Part shown: positions 52,616-61,412 of the stretch, piece by piece
Numbering within the stretch: position 1 is the stretch's first letter
How the letters are laid out: every line of letters starts with the position of its first letter
Assembly: GCF_001658025.2 (NCBI RefSeq)
Contig: NZ_CP014007.2
Coordinates: 868,001-932,000, forward strand
Direction of reading: 5' to 3'
Length of the DNA stretch: 64,000 bases
Origin: Kosakonia oryzae
GTDB lineage: Bacteria; Pseudomonadota; Gammaproteobacteria; Enterobacterales; Enterobacteriaceae
Made by a program: the position numbers and the translations under genes
The notes under the pieces: generated by a model
What the model was told of the DNA's origin: nothing
Database searches by the model: none
What the model saw: the letters and a program-made list of their open reading frames with translations, nothing else

Positions 52616-53986
52616 TTATTGTTCAAGACGATTGCGCCAGGTCGTCAGCACATCGCTGCGGGTTATCAGGCCGACAAAGCGGCCGTTATCGGCGATCACC
52701 GCCACCAGGCCGCGATCGAAAATGTTGCGCAGTGCGCTTTCCGGCGCATGCTTATCGAGAATTTCTACGTTACGCGTCATCGCCTGGCGAACCGGCAGGG
52801 AGAAGCGCTGGCTGTCGCCCTGCACGTGGCTTATCAGATCCCACTCATCGACGATGCCGACCAGTTGGCCGTTTTCCAGTACCGGCAGTTGCGAAATGTC
52901 ATACAGCCGCATGCGTGCCAGCACGGCGGCGAGGCTATCTTCCGGCGCGGCAGTAACGGTGGCGCCTTCGTCGTGACGCAGGGCGATAAAATCCGTGAGA
53001 TCGCCATTTGACGGGCGCGTCAGCAGACCTTGCTGGCGCATCCAGTCGTCATTAAACATTTTCGACAGGTATTTGTTGCCGCTATCGCAGGCGAAAGTGA
53101 CCACCCGTTTTGGCGAAGTTTGCGCCTGACAGTAACGCAGTGCGGCGCTGAGCAGGGTGCCGGTGGACGATCCTGCCAGAATACCCTCCTGTTGCAGCAA
53201 CTCGCGGGCGGTGGCAAAGGCTTCACGGTCAGTGACGCGGAAGGCTTTATGCACGCCGTCGATCTGCGCCAGCGGCGGAATAAAATCCTCACCGATACCT
53301 TCAACCAGCCAGGAGCCTGGCTCGCCATAACGACCGGTTTCAACCTGATCGGCGAGAATCGATCCTGCCGGATCCGCCAGCACGAACTCGGTGTGCGGCG
53401 AATGTTGCGCGAACCAAGCCTGTAAACCGCCAAGCGTGCCGCCGGAACCCACGCCGACAACGATGGCGTCAATTCGCCCGTCGAGCTGGGCGAAAATTTC
53501 CGGTGCGGTCGTGGTCGCGTGCGCCAGAGGGTTGGCTTCGTTGTTGAACTGATCGATGTAAAACGCTCCCGGCGTTTCCTCCGCCAGACGGCGGGCATAA
53601 TCCTGGTAATAGGCCGGATGACCTTTGTTGACGTCGGAGCGCGTCAGCACCACTTTTGCCCCCAGCGCACGCAGGTGGAAAATCTTCTCGCGGCTCATTT
53701 TGTCTGGCACCACCAGGATCAGCGAATAGCCTTTTTGCGCGGCGATCAGCGCCAGCCCCAGCCCGGTATTTCCGGCGGTGGCTTCAATAATCGTGCCGCC
53801 AGGCGCGAGCAAACCCAGCCGTTCGGCTTCATTGATCATCGACAGCGCCACGCGGTCTTTAATCGAACCGCCGGGGTTCTGGTTTTCCAGTTTGAGAAAT
53901 AATTCGCAGGGGCCGCTTGCCAGTTTATGCAACTGCAACAGCGGCGTTTGGCCGATCAATTCGGTTACTGAATGGAAGACAGACAT
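52616..53986 (-). CDS. mtcB: Cystathionine beta-synthase with CBS domain pair
   Basis: A 456-residue protein: PLP-dependent catalytic domain (about 1-325) with Lys in NPGGSIKDRVAL, AsnGly-type phosphate loop GVGSGGTLGG and substrate loop TAGNTGLG, then two CBS domains (about 340-456; VAVIADNGRFVGLITRSDV). It condenses homocysteine with serine (or O-acetylserine) to cystathionine. No heme-binding N-terminus, as in bacterial forms. The CBS pair suggests adenosyl-ligand control. It is first of the two-gene operon and divergent from the methionine importer, so sulfur-amino-acid control is likely. Confidence 0.93.
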   Translation of the reverse strand: MSVFHSVTELIGQTPLLQLHKLASGPCELFLKLENQNPGGSIKDRVALSMINEAERLGLLAPGGTIIEATAGNTGLGLALIAAQKGYSLILVVPDKMSREKIFHLRALGAKVVLTRSDVNKGHPAYYQDYARRLAEETPGAFYIDQFNNEANPLAHATTTAPEIFAQLDGRIDAIVVGVGSGGTLGGLQAWFAQHSPHTEFVLADPAGSILADQVETGRYGEPGSWLVEGIGEDFIPPLAQIDGVHKAFRVTDREAFATARELLQQEGILAGSSTGTLLSAALRYCQAQTSPKRVVTFACDSGNKYLSKMFNDDWMRQQGLLTRPSNGDLTDFIALRHDEGATVTAAPEDSLAAVLARMRLYDISQLPVLENGQLVGIVDEWDLISHVQGDSQRFSLPVRQAMTRNVEILDKHAPESALRNIFDRGLVAVIADNGRFVGLITRSDVLTTWRNRLEQ

Positions 53987-54380
53987 TGTGTATTCACCCG
54001 TGGAAAAAACTGATGCACGGATGATAGGTCTGTCATTTTTCGCTTTTAAAGAATCTTTATTCGGCGTTTAGAACAAATGGAAATATAAAGCTCTGTTTAG
54101 CCATCGGGAAGGAGAGCCGTATAGTCGTCCGGACGTGTTAACAGCTAAAAAACGTCGTTTTGCGCTGATTTCATGCACTTTTTGTCGCTTCTTTGCCGGA
54201 GTTATGCGTTTTTCGGCAATAGATTGCGAAAAAAATCCTTATGGCCAAATTCCGCATTCCGCCGCTTTTAGCGCGTTTGGTTATAAGTGAGTGATATTTA
54301 GTTATTTGAAATATAACTGTGGCTGATTATTATCATCTGGACATCCATACTGCTAAACCGCCAAACGGAAACATCAACGA
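53987..54380. promoter_or_regulatory. Divergent sulfur amino acid promoter region with possible MetJ boxes
   Basis: About 390 bases between cystathionine beta-synthase and the Met-type importer. Two stretches resemble MetJ boxes (tandem AGACGTCT): AGTCGTCC-GGACGTGT at 54123-54138 and GGACATCC-ATACTGCT at 54339-54354, the latter just before the importer ATG, where E. coli metN also has such boxes. Individual matches are 5-6 of 8 bases, so they are candidates only. Confidence 0.45.
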
Positions 54381-55403
54381 ATGATCGTGCTAAGGAATAT
54401 TTCCAAAATTTTCGACCAGGGAAAGGCATCGATTACCGCCGTCGACAGCGTCAATCTGACGGTTGAGCAGGGGCAAATTTACGGGATTATCGGCTACAGC
54501 GGCGCCGGAAAAAGTACGCTGATCCGTTTGCTGAACGGGCTGGAAAAGCCGACCAGCGGCAGCGTGGTGATTAACGGTCAGGATATTGCACAAGCAAAGG
54601 GCGAAGCCCTGCGCCAGGCGCGTCTGAAGATCAGCATGGTCTTCCAGCACTTCAATTTATTGTGGTCGCGCACGGTCAGCGAAAACATCGCCTTTTCTAT
54701 GCAGATTGCCGGTGCACCAAAAGCGAAAATTCAGGCCCGCGTGGCGGAGTTGATCGAGCTGGTGGGGCTGAAAGGCCGCGAGAATGCCTATCCGTCGCAG
54801 CTTAGCGGCGGGCAGAAACAGCGCGTTGGCATTGCGCGTGCGCTGGCAAATAACCCGGACGTCCTGCTGTGCGATGAAGCGACCTCGGCGCTGGATCCGC
54901 AGACCACCGATCAAATCCTCGATCTGCTGCTGGATATTAATCGCCGCTTCAAACTGACCATCGTGCTGATCACCCATGAAATGCACGTGGTGCGCAAGAT
55001 CTGCGATCGGGTCGCGGTGATGGAGAACGGCAAAGTGGTGGAAGAGGGCGACGTGCTGAACGTCTTTACCCATCCGCAGCAGCCGATTACCCGCCAGTTT
55101 GTGCGCCAGGTAAGCCAGTATAAAGAAGAAGAGACGTTCAACCCGGAGTTGAACAGCGATCTCGACGGTACGGTGATTAAGCTGACGTTTACCGGCCACA
55201 GTACGCACCAGCCGATCGTCGGTGAACTGACGCTGCGTTACGGTCTGCCGTTCAATATTCTGCACGGCAAGATGTCGCAGACGGCACATGGTGTTTTTGG
55301 ACAATTATGGGTGCACGTGAAGGCGACCCCGGAACAACTGGACAATATCCTTGCGGATTTGCGCAACACCGATATTGCAAGCGAGGTCGTAACACATGGC
55401 TGA
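54381..55403 (+). CDS. metN: Methionine-type ABC importer ATPase (MetN paralog)
   Basis: A 340-residue ATP-binding subunit: Walker A GYSGAGKST (about residues 38-46), signature LSGGQKQR, Walker B VLLCDEATSALDP and a C-terminal NIL ligand-binding domain (about 265-340) that senses methionine in MetN proteins. E. coli metNIQ lies elsewhere, so this is an additional system, probably for methionine or a related sulfur compound such as a thio-derivative. It overlaps metI by eight bases. Confidence 0.93.
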   Translation: MIVLRNISKIFDQGKASITAVDSVNLTVEQGQIYGIIGYSGAGKSTLIRLLNGLEKPTSGSVVINGQDIAQAKGEALRQARLKISMVFQHFNLLWSRTVSENIAFSMQIAGAPKAKIQARVAELIELVGLKGRENAYPSQLSGGQKQRVGIARALANNPDVLLCDEATSALDPQTTDQILDLLLDINRRFKLTIVLITHEMHVVRKICDRVAVMENGKVVEEGDVLNVFTHPQQPITRQFVRQVSQYKEEETFNPELNSDLDGTVIKLTFTGHSTHQPIVGELTLRYGLPFNILHGKMSQTAHGVFGQLWVHVKATPEQLDNILADLRNTDIASEVVTHG

Positions 55404-56064
55404 CTCTTTCTTCCCGCATCTGAAATGGGAGCAACTCTGGGCGGCGACGCAAGAGACGTTATATATGACGGCGCTCTCCGGCGCGGCAACGTTCGTACTG
55501 GGAATTTTGCTGGGGCTGGCGCTGTTTCTGACGGCGCGCGGCGGGCTGTTCCAGAACCGCACGCTGTATAGCGTGATTTCGATTCTGGTGAACGTTTTCC
55601 GCTCTATCCCGTTCATCATTTTGATTGTGCTGTTGATTCCTTTTACCAAAACCATCGTCGGGACCATTCTCGGCGCGAATGCCGCGCTGCCCGCGCTGAT
55701 TGTCGGTGCGGCACCGTTTTACGCGCGCTTAGTCGAGATTGCGCTGCGCGAGGTGGATAAAGGGGTGATCGAGGCGACGCGTTCAATGGGCGCGCGGCTG
55801 AGCACACTGGTCTTTCGGGTGTTACTGCCTGAATCATCACCTGCGCTGGTGTCCGGTATTACCGTGACGCTGATTGCGCTGGTGAGCTACAGCGCCATGG
55901 CCGGGGTTATTGGCGCGGGCGGGTTGGGCAATCTTGCTTATCTGGAAGGATTCCAGCGCAACCACAACGACGTCACGCTGGTGGCGACGGTGACTATTCT
56001 TATCATCGTCTTCATTATTCAGTTCTGCGGCGACGTGATCACTTCTCTGTTAGATAAACGATAA
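55396..56064 (+). CDS. metI: Methionine-type ABC importer permease (MetI paralog)
   Basis: A 222-residue inner-membrane protein with five helices and the permease loop (EATRSMGARLSTLVFRVLLPES, abbreviated; conserved EAA region about 120-140). The N-terminal LKWEQLWAATQETLYMT fits MetI. ATG overlaps the metN stop (ATGGCTGA). It forms the membrane pore with two copies per transporter. Confidence 0.93.
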   Translation: MADSFFPHLKWEQLWAATQETLYMTALSGAATFVLGILLGLALFLTARGGLFQNRTLYSVISILVNVFRSIPFIILIVLLIPFTKTIVGTILGANAALPALIVGAAPFYARLVEIALREVDKGVIEATRSMGARLSTLVFRVLLPESSPALVSGITVTLIALVSYSAMAGVIGAGGLGNLAYLEGFQRNHNDVTLVATVTILIIVFIIQFCGDVITSLLDKR

Positions 56065-56082
56065 TTATTGGAAACCACCATC

Positions 56083-56895
56083 ATGAAAAAAACACTGACA
56101 CTGATTGCCGCAGCAACCCTTAGCGTTCTGAGCTTCTCCTCCTGGGCGGATACCCTGACCGTCGGCGCATCCAACGTGCCGCACGCGGAAATCCTTGAGC
56201 AGGCGAAACCGATTCTGGCGAAGCAGGGCATCGATCTCGAGATCAAACCGTTCCAGGATTACATTCTGCCGAACACCGCGCTGGCCAGCCGCGAACTGGA
56301 TGCCAACTACTTCCAGCACATTCCGTACCTGAACAGCGTTATCAAAGATCATGCGGGCGACAAATCCTATGATTTCGTCAGCGCCGGTGCGATCCATATC
56401 GAGCCGATTGGTATCTACTCTAAAAAATACAAATCGCTGAAAGATCTGCCGGAAGGCGGCAAAGTGATCATGCGTGATGCCGTTTCTGAAGAGGGGCGTA
56501 TCCTCTCCATCTTCGAAAAAGCGGGCGTGATCAAGCTGAAACCGGGCGTGGATAAAGTGACGGCGCGTATCGACGATATCGTTGAGAACCCGAAAAAACT
56601 GAAGTTCCTGCCGAACGTGGAAGCGGCGCTGCTGCCGCAGATGTATAACAACAATGAAGGCGATGCGGTGGTGATCAACGCCAACTACGCCATCGATGCG
56701 GGCCTGGATCCGGTACACGATCCGATCGCCGTTGAGAGCGGTGAAAACAACCCGTATGCCAACATCATCACCGTACACCGCGGCGACGAGAAGAAAAAAG
56801 ATATCGTGGCGCTGGTGAACGTGCTGCACTCCAAAGAGATTCAGGACTGGATCCGTACCAAATATAAAGGTGCGGTGATCCCGGTTAACAACTGA
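56083..56895 (+). CDS. metQ: Methionine-type substrate-binding protein (MetQ/NlpA family, non-lipidated)
   Basis: A 270-residue periplasmic protein: signal peptide of about 23 residues (ends SFSSWA/DTLTV) and the family core VGASNVPHAEIL, FQDYILPN, DANYFQH and NANYAIDAGL. Unlike E. coli MetQ there is no lipobox cysteine, so it should be free in the periplasm. An ATG at 56083 is used; an in-frame TTG at 56068 would only add five residues. Specific ligand unknown within the methionine family. Confidence 0.92.
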   Translation: MKKTLTLIAAATLSVLSFSSWADTLTVGASNVPHAEILEQAKPILAKQGIDLEIKPFQDYILPNTALASRELDANYFQHIPYLNSVIKDHAGDKSYDFVSAGAIHIEPIGIYSKKYKSLKDLPEGGKVIMRDAVSEEGRILSIFEKAGVIKLKPGVDKVTARIDDIVENPKKLKFLPNVEAALLPQMYNNNEGDAVVINANYAIDAGLDPVHDPIAVESGENNPYANIITVHRGDEKKKDIVALVNVLHSKEIQDWIRTKYKGAVIPVNN

Positions 56896-57049
56896 TCCCC
56901 TTCGCGCGCGGTCTTGCCTGGCCGCGCGCCATTTCCTGCGGCCCCTTCGCTTATTCCTTGTGATTAATCTCACCAATTTTAAACATCTGCGTTAACACTC
57001 ATTAACAATGCACTACTATTGCCGGGTTCAGTGACTGCGGGAGCCAGCA

Positions 57050-58231
57050 ATGAAAGATGTCGTGATTGTGGCGGCGGTGCGTACGCCGATCGGCTGTTTT
57101 CAGGGAGCGCTGTCGCGCCATTCTGCCGTAGAACTGGGTAGCCTGGTGGTGCAGGCGCTGGTGGAACGCAGCGGCGTACAGCCACAGGATATTGATGAAG
57201 TGATTTTGGGCCAGGTGCTGACCGCCGGAGCCGGGCAAAACCCTGCCCGCCAGTCGGCCATCAAGGGCGGCCTGCCGAACACCGTTTCTGCCATTACCAT
57301 TAATGACGTGTGCGGTTCCGGGCTGAAGGCGCTGCATCTGGCATCGCAAGCGATTCAGTGCGGCGAGGCGGATGTGGTGATCGCGGGTGGTCAGGAAAAT
57401 ATGAGCCGCGCGCCGCATGTTCTGACCGACAGCCGCACCGGGGCGCGACTGGGTAACAGCCAGTTGATTGACAGTCTGGTGCATGACGGCCTGTGGGATG
57501 CGTTCAATGATTATCATATGGGCGTTACCGCCGAGAACCTGGCGCGCGAGTATGGCATCAGCCGCGAGCGGCAGGATGAGTGGGCGTTAAGCTCGCAGCA
57601 TAAAGCGCGTGCGGCGATTGATGCCGGGCGTTTTCGTGACGAAATTGTCCCGGTGAAGACGCAGAGCGCAGACGGGCAGCCACTGCTGGTGGAGACCGAT
57701 GAACAGCCGCGCACCGATCCTACTGCGGAAGCACTGGCGAAACTGACGCCCGCCTTTGAACAGACGGGTTCAGTCACTGCCGGAAATGCATCGCCGATGA
57801 ACGATGGTGCCGCTGCTGTGCTGATGATGAGCGAAGGCAAAGCGGCCGAACTGAATTTACCGGTGCTGGCGCGTATTCGCGCCTTTGCCAGCGTTGGCGT
57901 CGATCCGGCGCTAATGGGGATCGCGCCGGTTTATGCCATGCGTCGCTGTCTGGAGCGCGCTGGCTGGCAGCTTGACGATGTCGATCTGATCGAAGCCAAC
58001 GAAGCGTATGCCGCGCAGGCGCTGTCGGTAGGGAAAATCCTCGAATGGGACGAGAAGCGCGTTAATGTCAACGGCGGCGCTATTGCGCTGGGCCATCCGA
58101 TTGGCGCTTCCGGTTGCCGGATCCTGGTGTCGTTAGTGCATGAGATGCAAAAGCGCAATGCCCGCAAAGGGCTGGCGACACTCTGTATCGGCGGCGGGCA
58201 AGGCGTGGCGTTGGCCGTTGAACGCGATTAA
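57050..58231 (+). CDS. yqeF: YqeF, acetyl-CoA acetyltransferase-like thiolase
   Basis: A 393-residue thiolase with the acyl-enzyme Cys88 (NDVCGSGLKALHLA), GHPIGASG histidine and terminal CIGGGQGVAL. It condenses or cleaves acetoacetyl-CoA. Position next to the kdu genes is that of E. coli yqeF. The start follows GGGAGCCAGCA. It is between the Met-type importer and kdgM, probably its own unit. Confidence 0.93.
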   Translation: MKDVVIVAAVRTPIGCFQGALSRHSAVELGSLVVQALVERSGVQPQDIDEVILGQVLTAGAGQNPARQSAIKGGLPNTVSAITINDVCGSGLKALHLASQAIQCGEADVVIAGGQENMSRAPHVLTDSRTGARLGNSQLIDSLVHDGLWDAFNDYHMGVTAENLAREYGISRERQDEWALSSQHKARAAIDAGRFRDEIVPVKTQSADGQPLLVETDEQPRTDPTAEALAKLTPAFEQTGSVTAGNASPMNDGAAAVLMMSEGKAAELNLPVLARIRAFASVGVDPALMGIAPVYAMRRCLERAGWQLDDVDLIEANEAYAAQALSVGKILEWDEKRVNVNGGAIALGHPIGASGCRILVSLVHEMQKRNARKGLATLCIGGGQGVALAVERD

Positions 58232-58248
58232 TCTCTTCCTTATTGCGA

Positions 58249-58280
58249 ATAAAGCCTTCCGCCCGGAAGGCTTTATTATT
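58249..58280 (+). terminator. Rho-independent terminator of yqeF
   Basis: AATAAAGCCTTCC pairs with GGAAGGCTTTATT around a four-base loop, then ATTTG. Strong stem with A/T flanks, located about 20 bases past the stop. Confidence 0.9.
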
Positions 58281-58706
58281 TGTGATACTCATCGCAAGTG
58301 TTGTTTCAATTAAAATAAAACCTCTCTTTCTCGCGCTAATAACGCGCTCGATTTAATTAAATCGTTTATTTAAATCTTTATATCTATATTATCCCCTGCG
58401 TTACAATTTGAAATGATCAACATAAGCAAGCTTATTATTATTGTATTTTGGTTGTAGCTCTATGTTTTGTATTGTGTTTTTTATTTGTATTTAACTATGT
58501 AAGAGAACAGTTAATAGAAAAAGGGTGTGATCTTGACCTTGTTTGTTGCTGTTTTTAACTGGAATTTATTGATATTCATCACGCCGTTATACAGAGTTCC
58601 GTCTCAGGTTAATATTTACGATCGTGATCACTAAAATAAAGTTCCCGTAAAAATAAAATAGAATTCCATAAAAATGGAACATAATTTTAATTTCTTGGGG
58701 TAACTC
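58281..58706 (+). promoter_or_regulatory. kdgM promoter region
   Basis: About 425 very AT-rich bases. A CRP-like pair ATTGA-N6-TCACG occurs at 58568-58583 and an inverted repeat TTCCAT-N4-ATGGAA at 58665-58680. kdgM genes of pectin degraders are known to be CRP- and KdgR-controlled, but I see no strong KdgR consensus here. The CTTGGGG before ATG 58707 is a usable ribosome-binding site. Confidence 0.4.
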
Positions 58707-59387
58707 ATGTTTAAAAAATCTCTGGCTCTTGCTTCACTCCTTGGCGCATCCTTCGCTTCACAAGCGGTCACTGTAGACTTACGTCATGAATACATCGATA
58801 GCGGTTCAAACGCCGATCGCGTTGCGGTCTCTCACCGCTTTGAAAATGGCGTCGGTTTTGGTGTCGAAGCGAAATGGAAATCGGGCGGCGACGATGCGGA
58901 TAAACCGCTAACGGAAATCGTCGGTAACGGCCACGAAGAATCCATTAACTGGCGCTGGGCAGCGACTAAAAATATTGCGTTAACACCAGGCTTTAATATC
59001 GAAAGTAAAGATACCAACTCTATCTATAAACCCTATATTCACGCGCAGTACAGCTTCGATAATGGCGTTTATATTGCTGGCCGTTACCGTTATGAATACA
59101 CACGTAACCCGGATTCCAGCACCGTTGATAATAAGGTCAACAAATTCGATGCATGGCTCGGTTGGGCGATGGGCGATTATCGCGTTGAGCTGAACTATGT
59201 TTACGCCAAGAGCACCGAAGATGTTATTCGCGAGAACAACAAAACTTATTCCAACGAATACAACGCTAAAGTGGCCTATAAACTGGATAAAAACTGGTCT
59301 CCGTATGTGGAAGTCGGCAACGTCGGCGTGAAAACCACTGACGAACGCCAGACCCGTTTCCGCGTCGGTGTCGCGTACTCTTTCTGA
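58707..59387 (+). CDS. kdgM: KdgM-family oligogalacturonate porin
   Basis: A 226-residue outer-membrane protein: signal peptide of about 20 residues (cleavage near SQA/VTVDLRHEY) and a 12-strand barrel ending in FRVGVAYSF, with terminal Phe typical of porins. KdgM porins are monomeric and pass negatively charged oligogalacturonides from pectin. It is next to ogl, kduI and kduD, so outer-membrane uptake of pectin fragments is well supported. The relatives NanC and OmpL share the fold. Confidence 0.93.
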   Translation: MFKKSLALASLLGASFASQAVTVDLRHEYIDSGSNADRVAVSHRFENGVGFGVEAKWKSGGDDADKPLTEIVGNGHEESINWRWAATKNIALTPGFNIESKDTNSIYKPYIHAQYSFDNGVYIAGRYRYEYTRNPDSSTVDNKVNKFDAWLGWAMGDYRVELNYVYAKSTEDVIRENNKTYSNEYNAKVAYKLDKNWSPYVEVGNVGVKTTDERQTRFRVGVAYSF

Positions 59388-59411
59388 TTGTCTGCATTAC
59401 CCTCAATAGAT

Positions 59412-59440
59412 TCCCCGGAGTAGTTGGCCGGGGATTTTTA
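59412..59440 (+). terminator. Rho-independent terminator of kdgM
   Basis: TCCCCGG (59412-59418) with CCGGGGA (59428-59434) and trailing TTTTTA, 25 bases past the kdgM stop. Confidence 0.88.
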
Positions 59441-59450
59441 TGCCCGTCAT

Positions 59451-59484
59451 ATGCCCGTCATACTTCACGCTGCAGGGGCGTTGC
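59451..59484. repeat. Truncated left end of an ERIC-type element
   Basis: ATGCCCGTCATACTTC at 59451-59466 is the reverse complement of the right end of the ERIC element at 59660-59675, followed by CTGCAGGGGCGTTG. It is cut off by a REP element. The 11-base unit ATGCCCGTCAT is also present directly upstream as a tandem copy. Confidence 0.65.
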
Positions 59485-59486
59485 AT

Positions 59487-59517
59487 GCCGGATGGCGCGA
59501 ACGCGTATCCGGCCTAC
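59487..59517. repeat. REP (repetitive extragenic palindromic) element
   Basis: GCCGGAT (59487-59493) and ATCCGGC (59507-59513) flank GGCGCGAACGCGT, then CTAC: the standard enterobacterial REP layout GCCGGATGGCG...TATCCGGCCTAC. May stabilise the kdgM mRNA or bind gyrase/IHF. Confidence 0.85.
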
Positions 59518-59549
59518 AACAAGACGGTATTTTTATGCTCTTGTGAATG

Positions 59550-59676
59550 TATGCCCTAAATAATTCGCGTTGCAGGAAGGCGGCGACGCAGCGAATCCCC
59601 AGGAGCTTACTGAAGTAAGTGACTGGGGTTCGCGAGGAAAGCCAACGCATCTGCAACGCGAAGTATGACGGGCATA
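59550..59676. repeat. ERIC/IRU intergenic repeat, full 127 bp
   Basis: Contains the ERIC core GAATCCCCAGGAGCTTAC and AAGTAAGTGACTGGGG, with complementary ends TATGCCC/GGGCATA and CGCGTTGCAG/CTGCAACGCG. The length from end to end is 127 bases, the known ERIC size. Non-coding and probably transcribed as part of flanking UTRs. Confidence 0.92.
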
Positions 59677-59683
59677 GGGAGGC

Positions 59684-59708
59684 AAAAAAAAAGCCCTCCG
59701 AAGAGGGC
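59684..59708 (-). terminator. Rho-independent terminator of ogl
   Basis: GCCCTC-TTCG-GAGGGC stem-loop read on the minus strand and nine T residues, 32 bases past the ogl stop. Confidence 0.93.
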
Positions 59709-59739
59709 AAGGCCAGTTACAGAAACACTTACTCAAAAC

Positions 59740-60915
59740 CTATGCTTGCAACAAAGTGCGTTCTTCGGGAAGTTTCGCGATATAGAGCGCCGGTTTGCCG
59801 TCTTTATCCGAACTAAACAGAATCGCACTGTCGTCCGGTGTGAAGGACGGATGTGGATGGGTCACCTGGCGGCTATTGGCAAAGGTCGCCCATGAGGTAT
59901 CGTGGCGTGCCACGCGGAAATAAGCTTTTTTCGCCACGTCGAAAACGTACAAATAGGGATCGTTGTCGATGGTGTAACCGCTGGTATCTTTCACATCCAC
60001 CGGCGTACCGGAACCATCGCCAACCAGCAGCGTGCCGTCGAAATTACTCATCAGATGCGAACAGGCAGGCATGGGCATGACAGCTTCATTGACGCCGGTA
60101 TCCGGATTGAAACGGTAAATCATGCGGCCCTGTTCTCCCTTCAGATACGAGACATAGACCAGCGCGGAACCGTTCGGCACCCAGAATTCGTGCGTGCAGC
60201 TTTCGCCTTCCGCGTGATCTTTCACTTTGCGCACGTTGCTGCCGTCTTCGTTCACCAGCCACATCCGTGCATCCACCAGATCGTGCGGGCCTTCATGGCA
60301 GAACGCGACGGTATTGTCGTCGAACGGACGGTAAATCGGGTGGCCGAGCCAGATTTTCTCTTCGTGGATCACGCTGCTTTCGCCGCTCTTCAGATCGACA
60401 CGCAGCAGGCGGCAGTGCGGCCCTTTATGGAAGAAATCATGGAACAGTTTCCAGTCATTCAGCGGCGTCCAGTCGCTGGCGGCAATCTCGATCCCCACCA
60501 GTTTGCTGCAATCGCTATTGGCAACCCAGGTGCCGTAACCTACCCACTCATCCGGCACGCGATAAACTTCACGCTCTGCCAGCGTCTGCAAATTCACTTC
60601 GCGCAGGGTGCGATCGTTTTTCACATAGTAGAGTGCGCTGTCATCCGGGGAGAGAAAACCGCCGAAAGTGTTGTCGCCTGCGCCTTCCGTTAACTGAATG
60701 GCTTCGGCTTTGGCGATATCCAGCAGGTAGTAGTTCCAGTGTCCGTCAAATTCACCGGCGAATAACAGATGACTGCCATTATTAAAGAAGCACTTTTGAT
60801 AAAAGTAATTCCGGTGACAGGTCACTTCCGGTGGGGTTAAACGGGTGACTTCCGCGCCGGTATCCGGATCGCGGCTGACTGCATAATTGAGTTTAACCCG
60901 CATGCCTTTCGCCAT
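59740..60915 (-). CDS. ogl: Ogl, oligogalacturonide lyase (PL22)
   Basis: A 391-residue cytosolic beta-propeller enzyme. Family blocks are VTCHRNYFYQKCFF, LFAGEFDGHWNYY, GHPIYRPFDDNTVAFCHEGPHDL (abbreviated), CTHEFWVPNG and THPHPSFTPDD, including the catalytic/metal His residues. It cleaves unsaturated digalacturonate to 5-keto-4-deoxyuronate, the KduI substrate. ATG at 60915 has AAGGAG seven bases upstream, so the in-frame start at 60969 is rejected. E. coli K-12 lacks this gene; it is typical of plant-associated enterobacteria. Divergent from kduI. Confidence 0.94.
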   Translation of the reverse strand: MAKGMRVKLNYAVSRDPDTGAEVTRLTPPEVTCHRNYFYQKCFFNNGSHLLFAGEFDGHWNYYLLDIAKAEAIQLTEGAGDNTFGGFLSPDDSALYYVKNDRTLREVNLQTLAEREVYRVPDEWVGYGTWVANSDCSKLVGIEIAASDWTPLNDWKLFHDFFHKGPHCRLLRVDLKSGESSVIHEEKIWLGHPIYRPFDDNTVAFCHEGPHDLVDARMWLVNEDGSNVRKVKDHAEGESCTHEFWVPNGSALVYVSYLKGEQGRMIYRFNPDTGVNEAVMPMPACSHLMSNFDGTLLVGDGSGTPVDVKDTSGYTIDNDPYLYVFDVAKKAYFRVARHDTSWATFANSRQVTHPHPSFTPDDSAILFSSDKDGKPALYIAKLPEERTLLQA

Positions 60916-61004
60916 TTTTTCGCTCCTTTTCGGGTCTGCTGGGAAAGCGTGCGTCCCAATGATGACCACTGATTCTCATAAGTTTAAAAACAGGGTGTTA
61001 AATT

Positions 61005-61023
61005 ATCAAAACATTGTTTCAAT
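61005..61023. promoter_or_regulatory. KdgR-like operator upstream of ogl
   Basis: ATCAAAACATTGTTTCAAT matches the palindromic KdgR box (AATRAAAYRNYRTTTYATT-type) and lies about 90 bases upstream of the ogl start. KdgR represses pectin genes until 2-keto-3-deoxygluconate accumulates. Confidence 0.7.
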
Positions 61024-61280
61024 ATGTGTGATTGCTGACGCACTTTATAAGAAAATTCCAGCTGTTACGCAGGATCTGAAGGGAAGAAAAAGCCAGGCGA
61101 AGGCGGACTTTGATTTTAAACAGGAAAAGCGCTAATCGGCTGTCGGAATTCAAAGGTCAACTTAACTCCTTGTTGATATTATTAATTTTCAGCTTAAAAC
61201 GTAAAGAAATTCCTCCGCTGGCGTTGTCACCACCAAGCAATCGTGATCGCACTTACAGATTTCATAATAACTGACAGAAA

Positions 61281-61300
61281 AATTGAAACGTTGTTTTATT
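61281..61300. promoter_or_regulatory. KdgR-like operator upstream of kduI (distal)
   Basis: AATTGAAACGTTGTTTTATT fits the KdgR box with the GAAAC/GTTTT arms, about 115 bases before the kduI start. Confidence 0.7.
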
Positions 61301-61303
61301 CAC

Positions 61304-61322
61304 AATTGAAAACATGTTTTAG
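61304..61322. promoter_or_regulatory. KdgR-like operator upstream of kduI (proximal)
   Basis: AATTGAAAACATGTTTTAG is a second, weaker match next to the previous box; the tandem layout would allow strong repression. Confidence 0.5.
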
Positions 61323-61412
61323 CCGGGATAAGATGCATCTAAAGAAGAAACGGAACGATGTTTCCGGTTCCGTTTGGTGCCGTTTCGGTCAAAATTTACG
61401 TCGGAGGTTATT

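Larger units (their letters stand above)
60916..61412. promoter_or_regulatory. Divergent ogl-kduI promoter region
   Basis: About 500 bases holding the promoters of ogl and kduI with three KdgR-like boxes (listed separately). A plus-strand 82-codon frame over the ogl start is not supported as a gene. Confidence 0.7.

Noticed and set aside
60887..61135. 82-codon plus-strand frame over the ogl start
   Set aside because: Overlaps the well supported ogl N-terminus and the KdgR box region; no ribosome-binding site.
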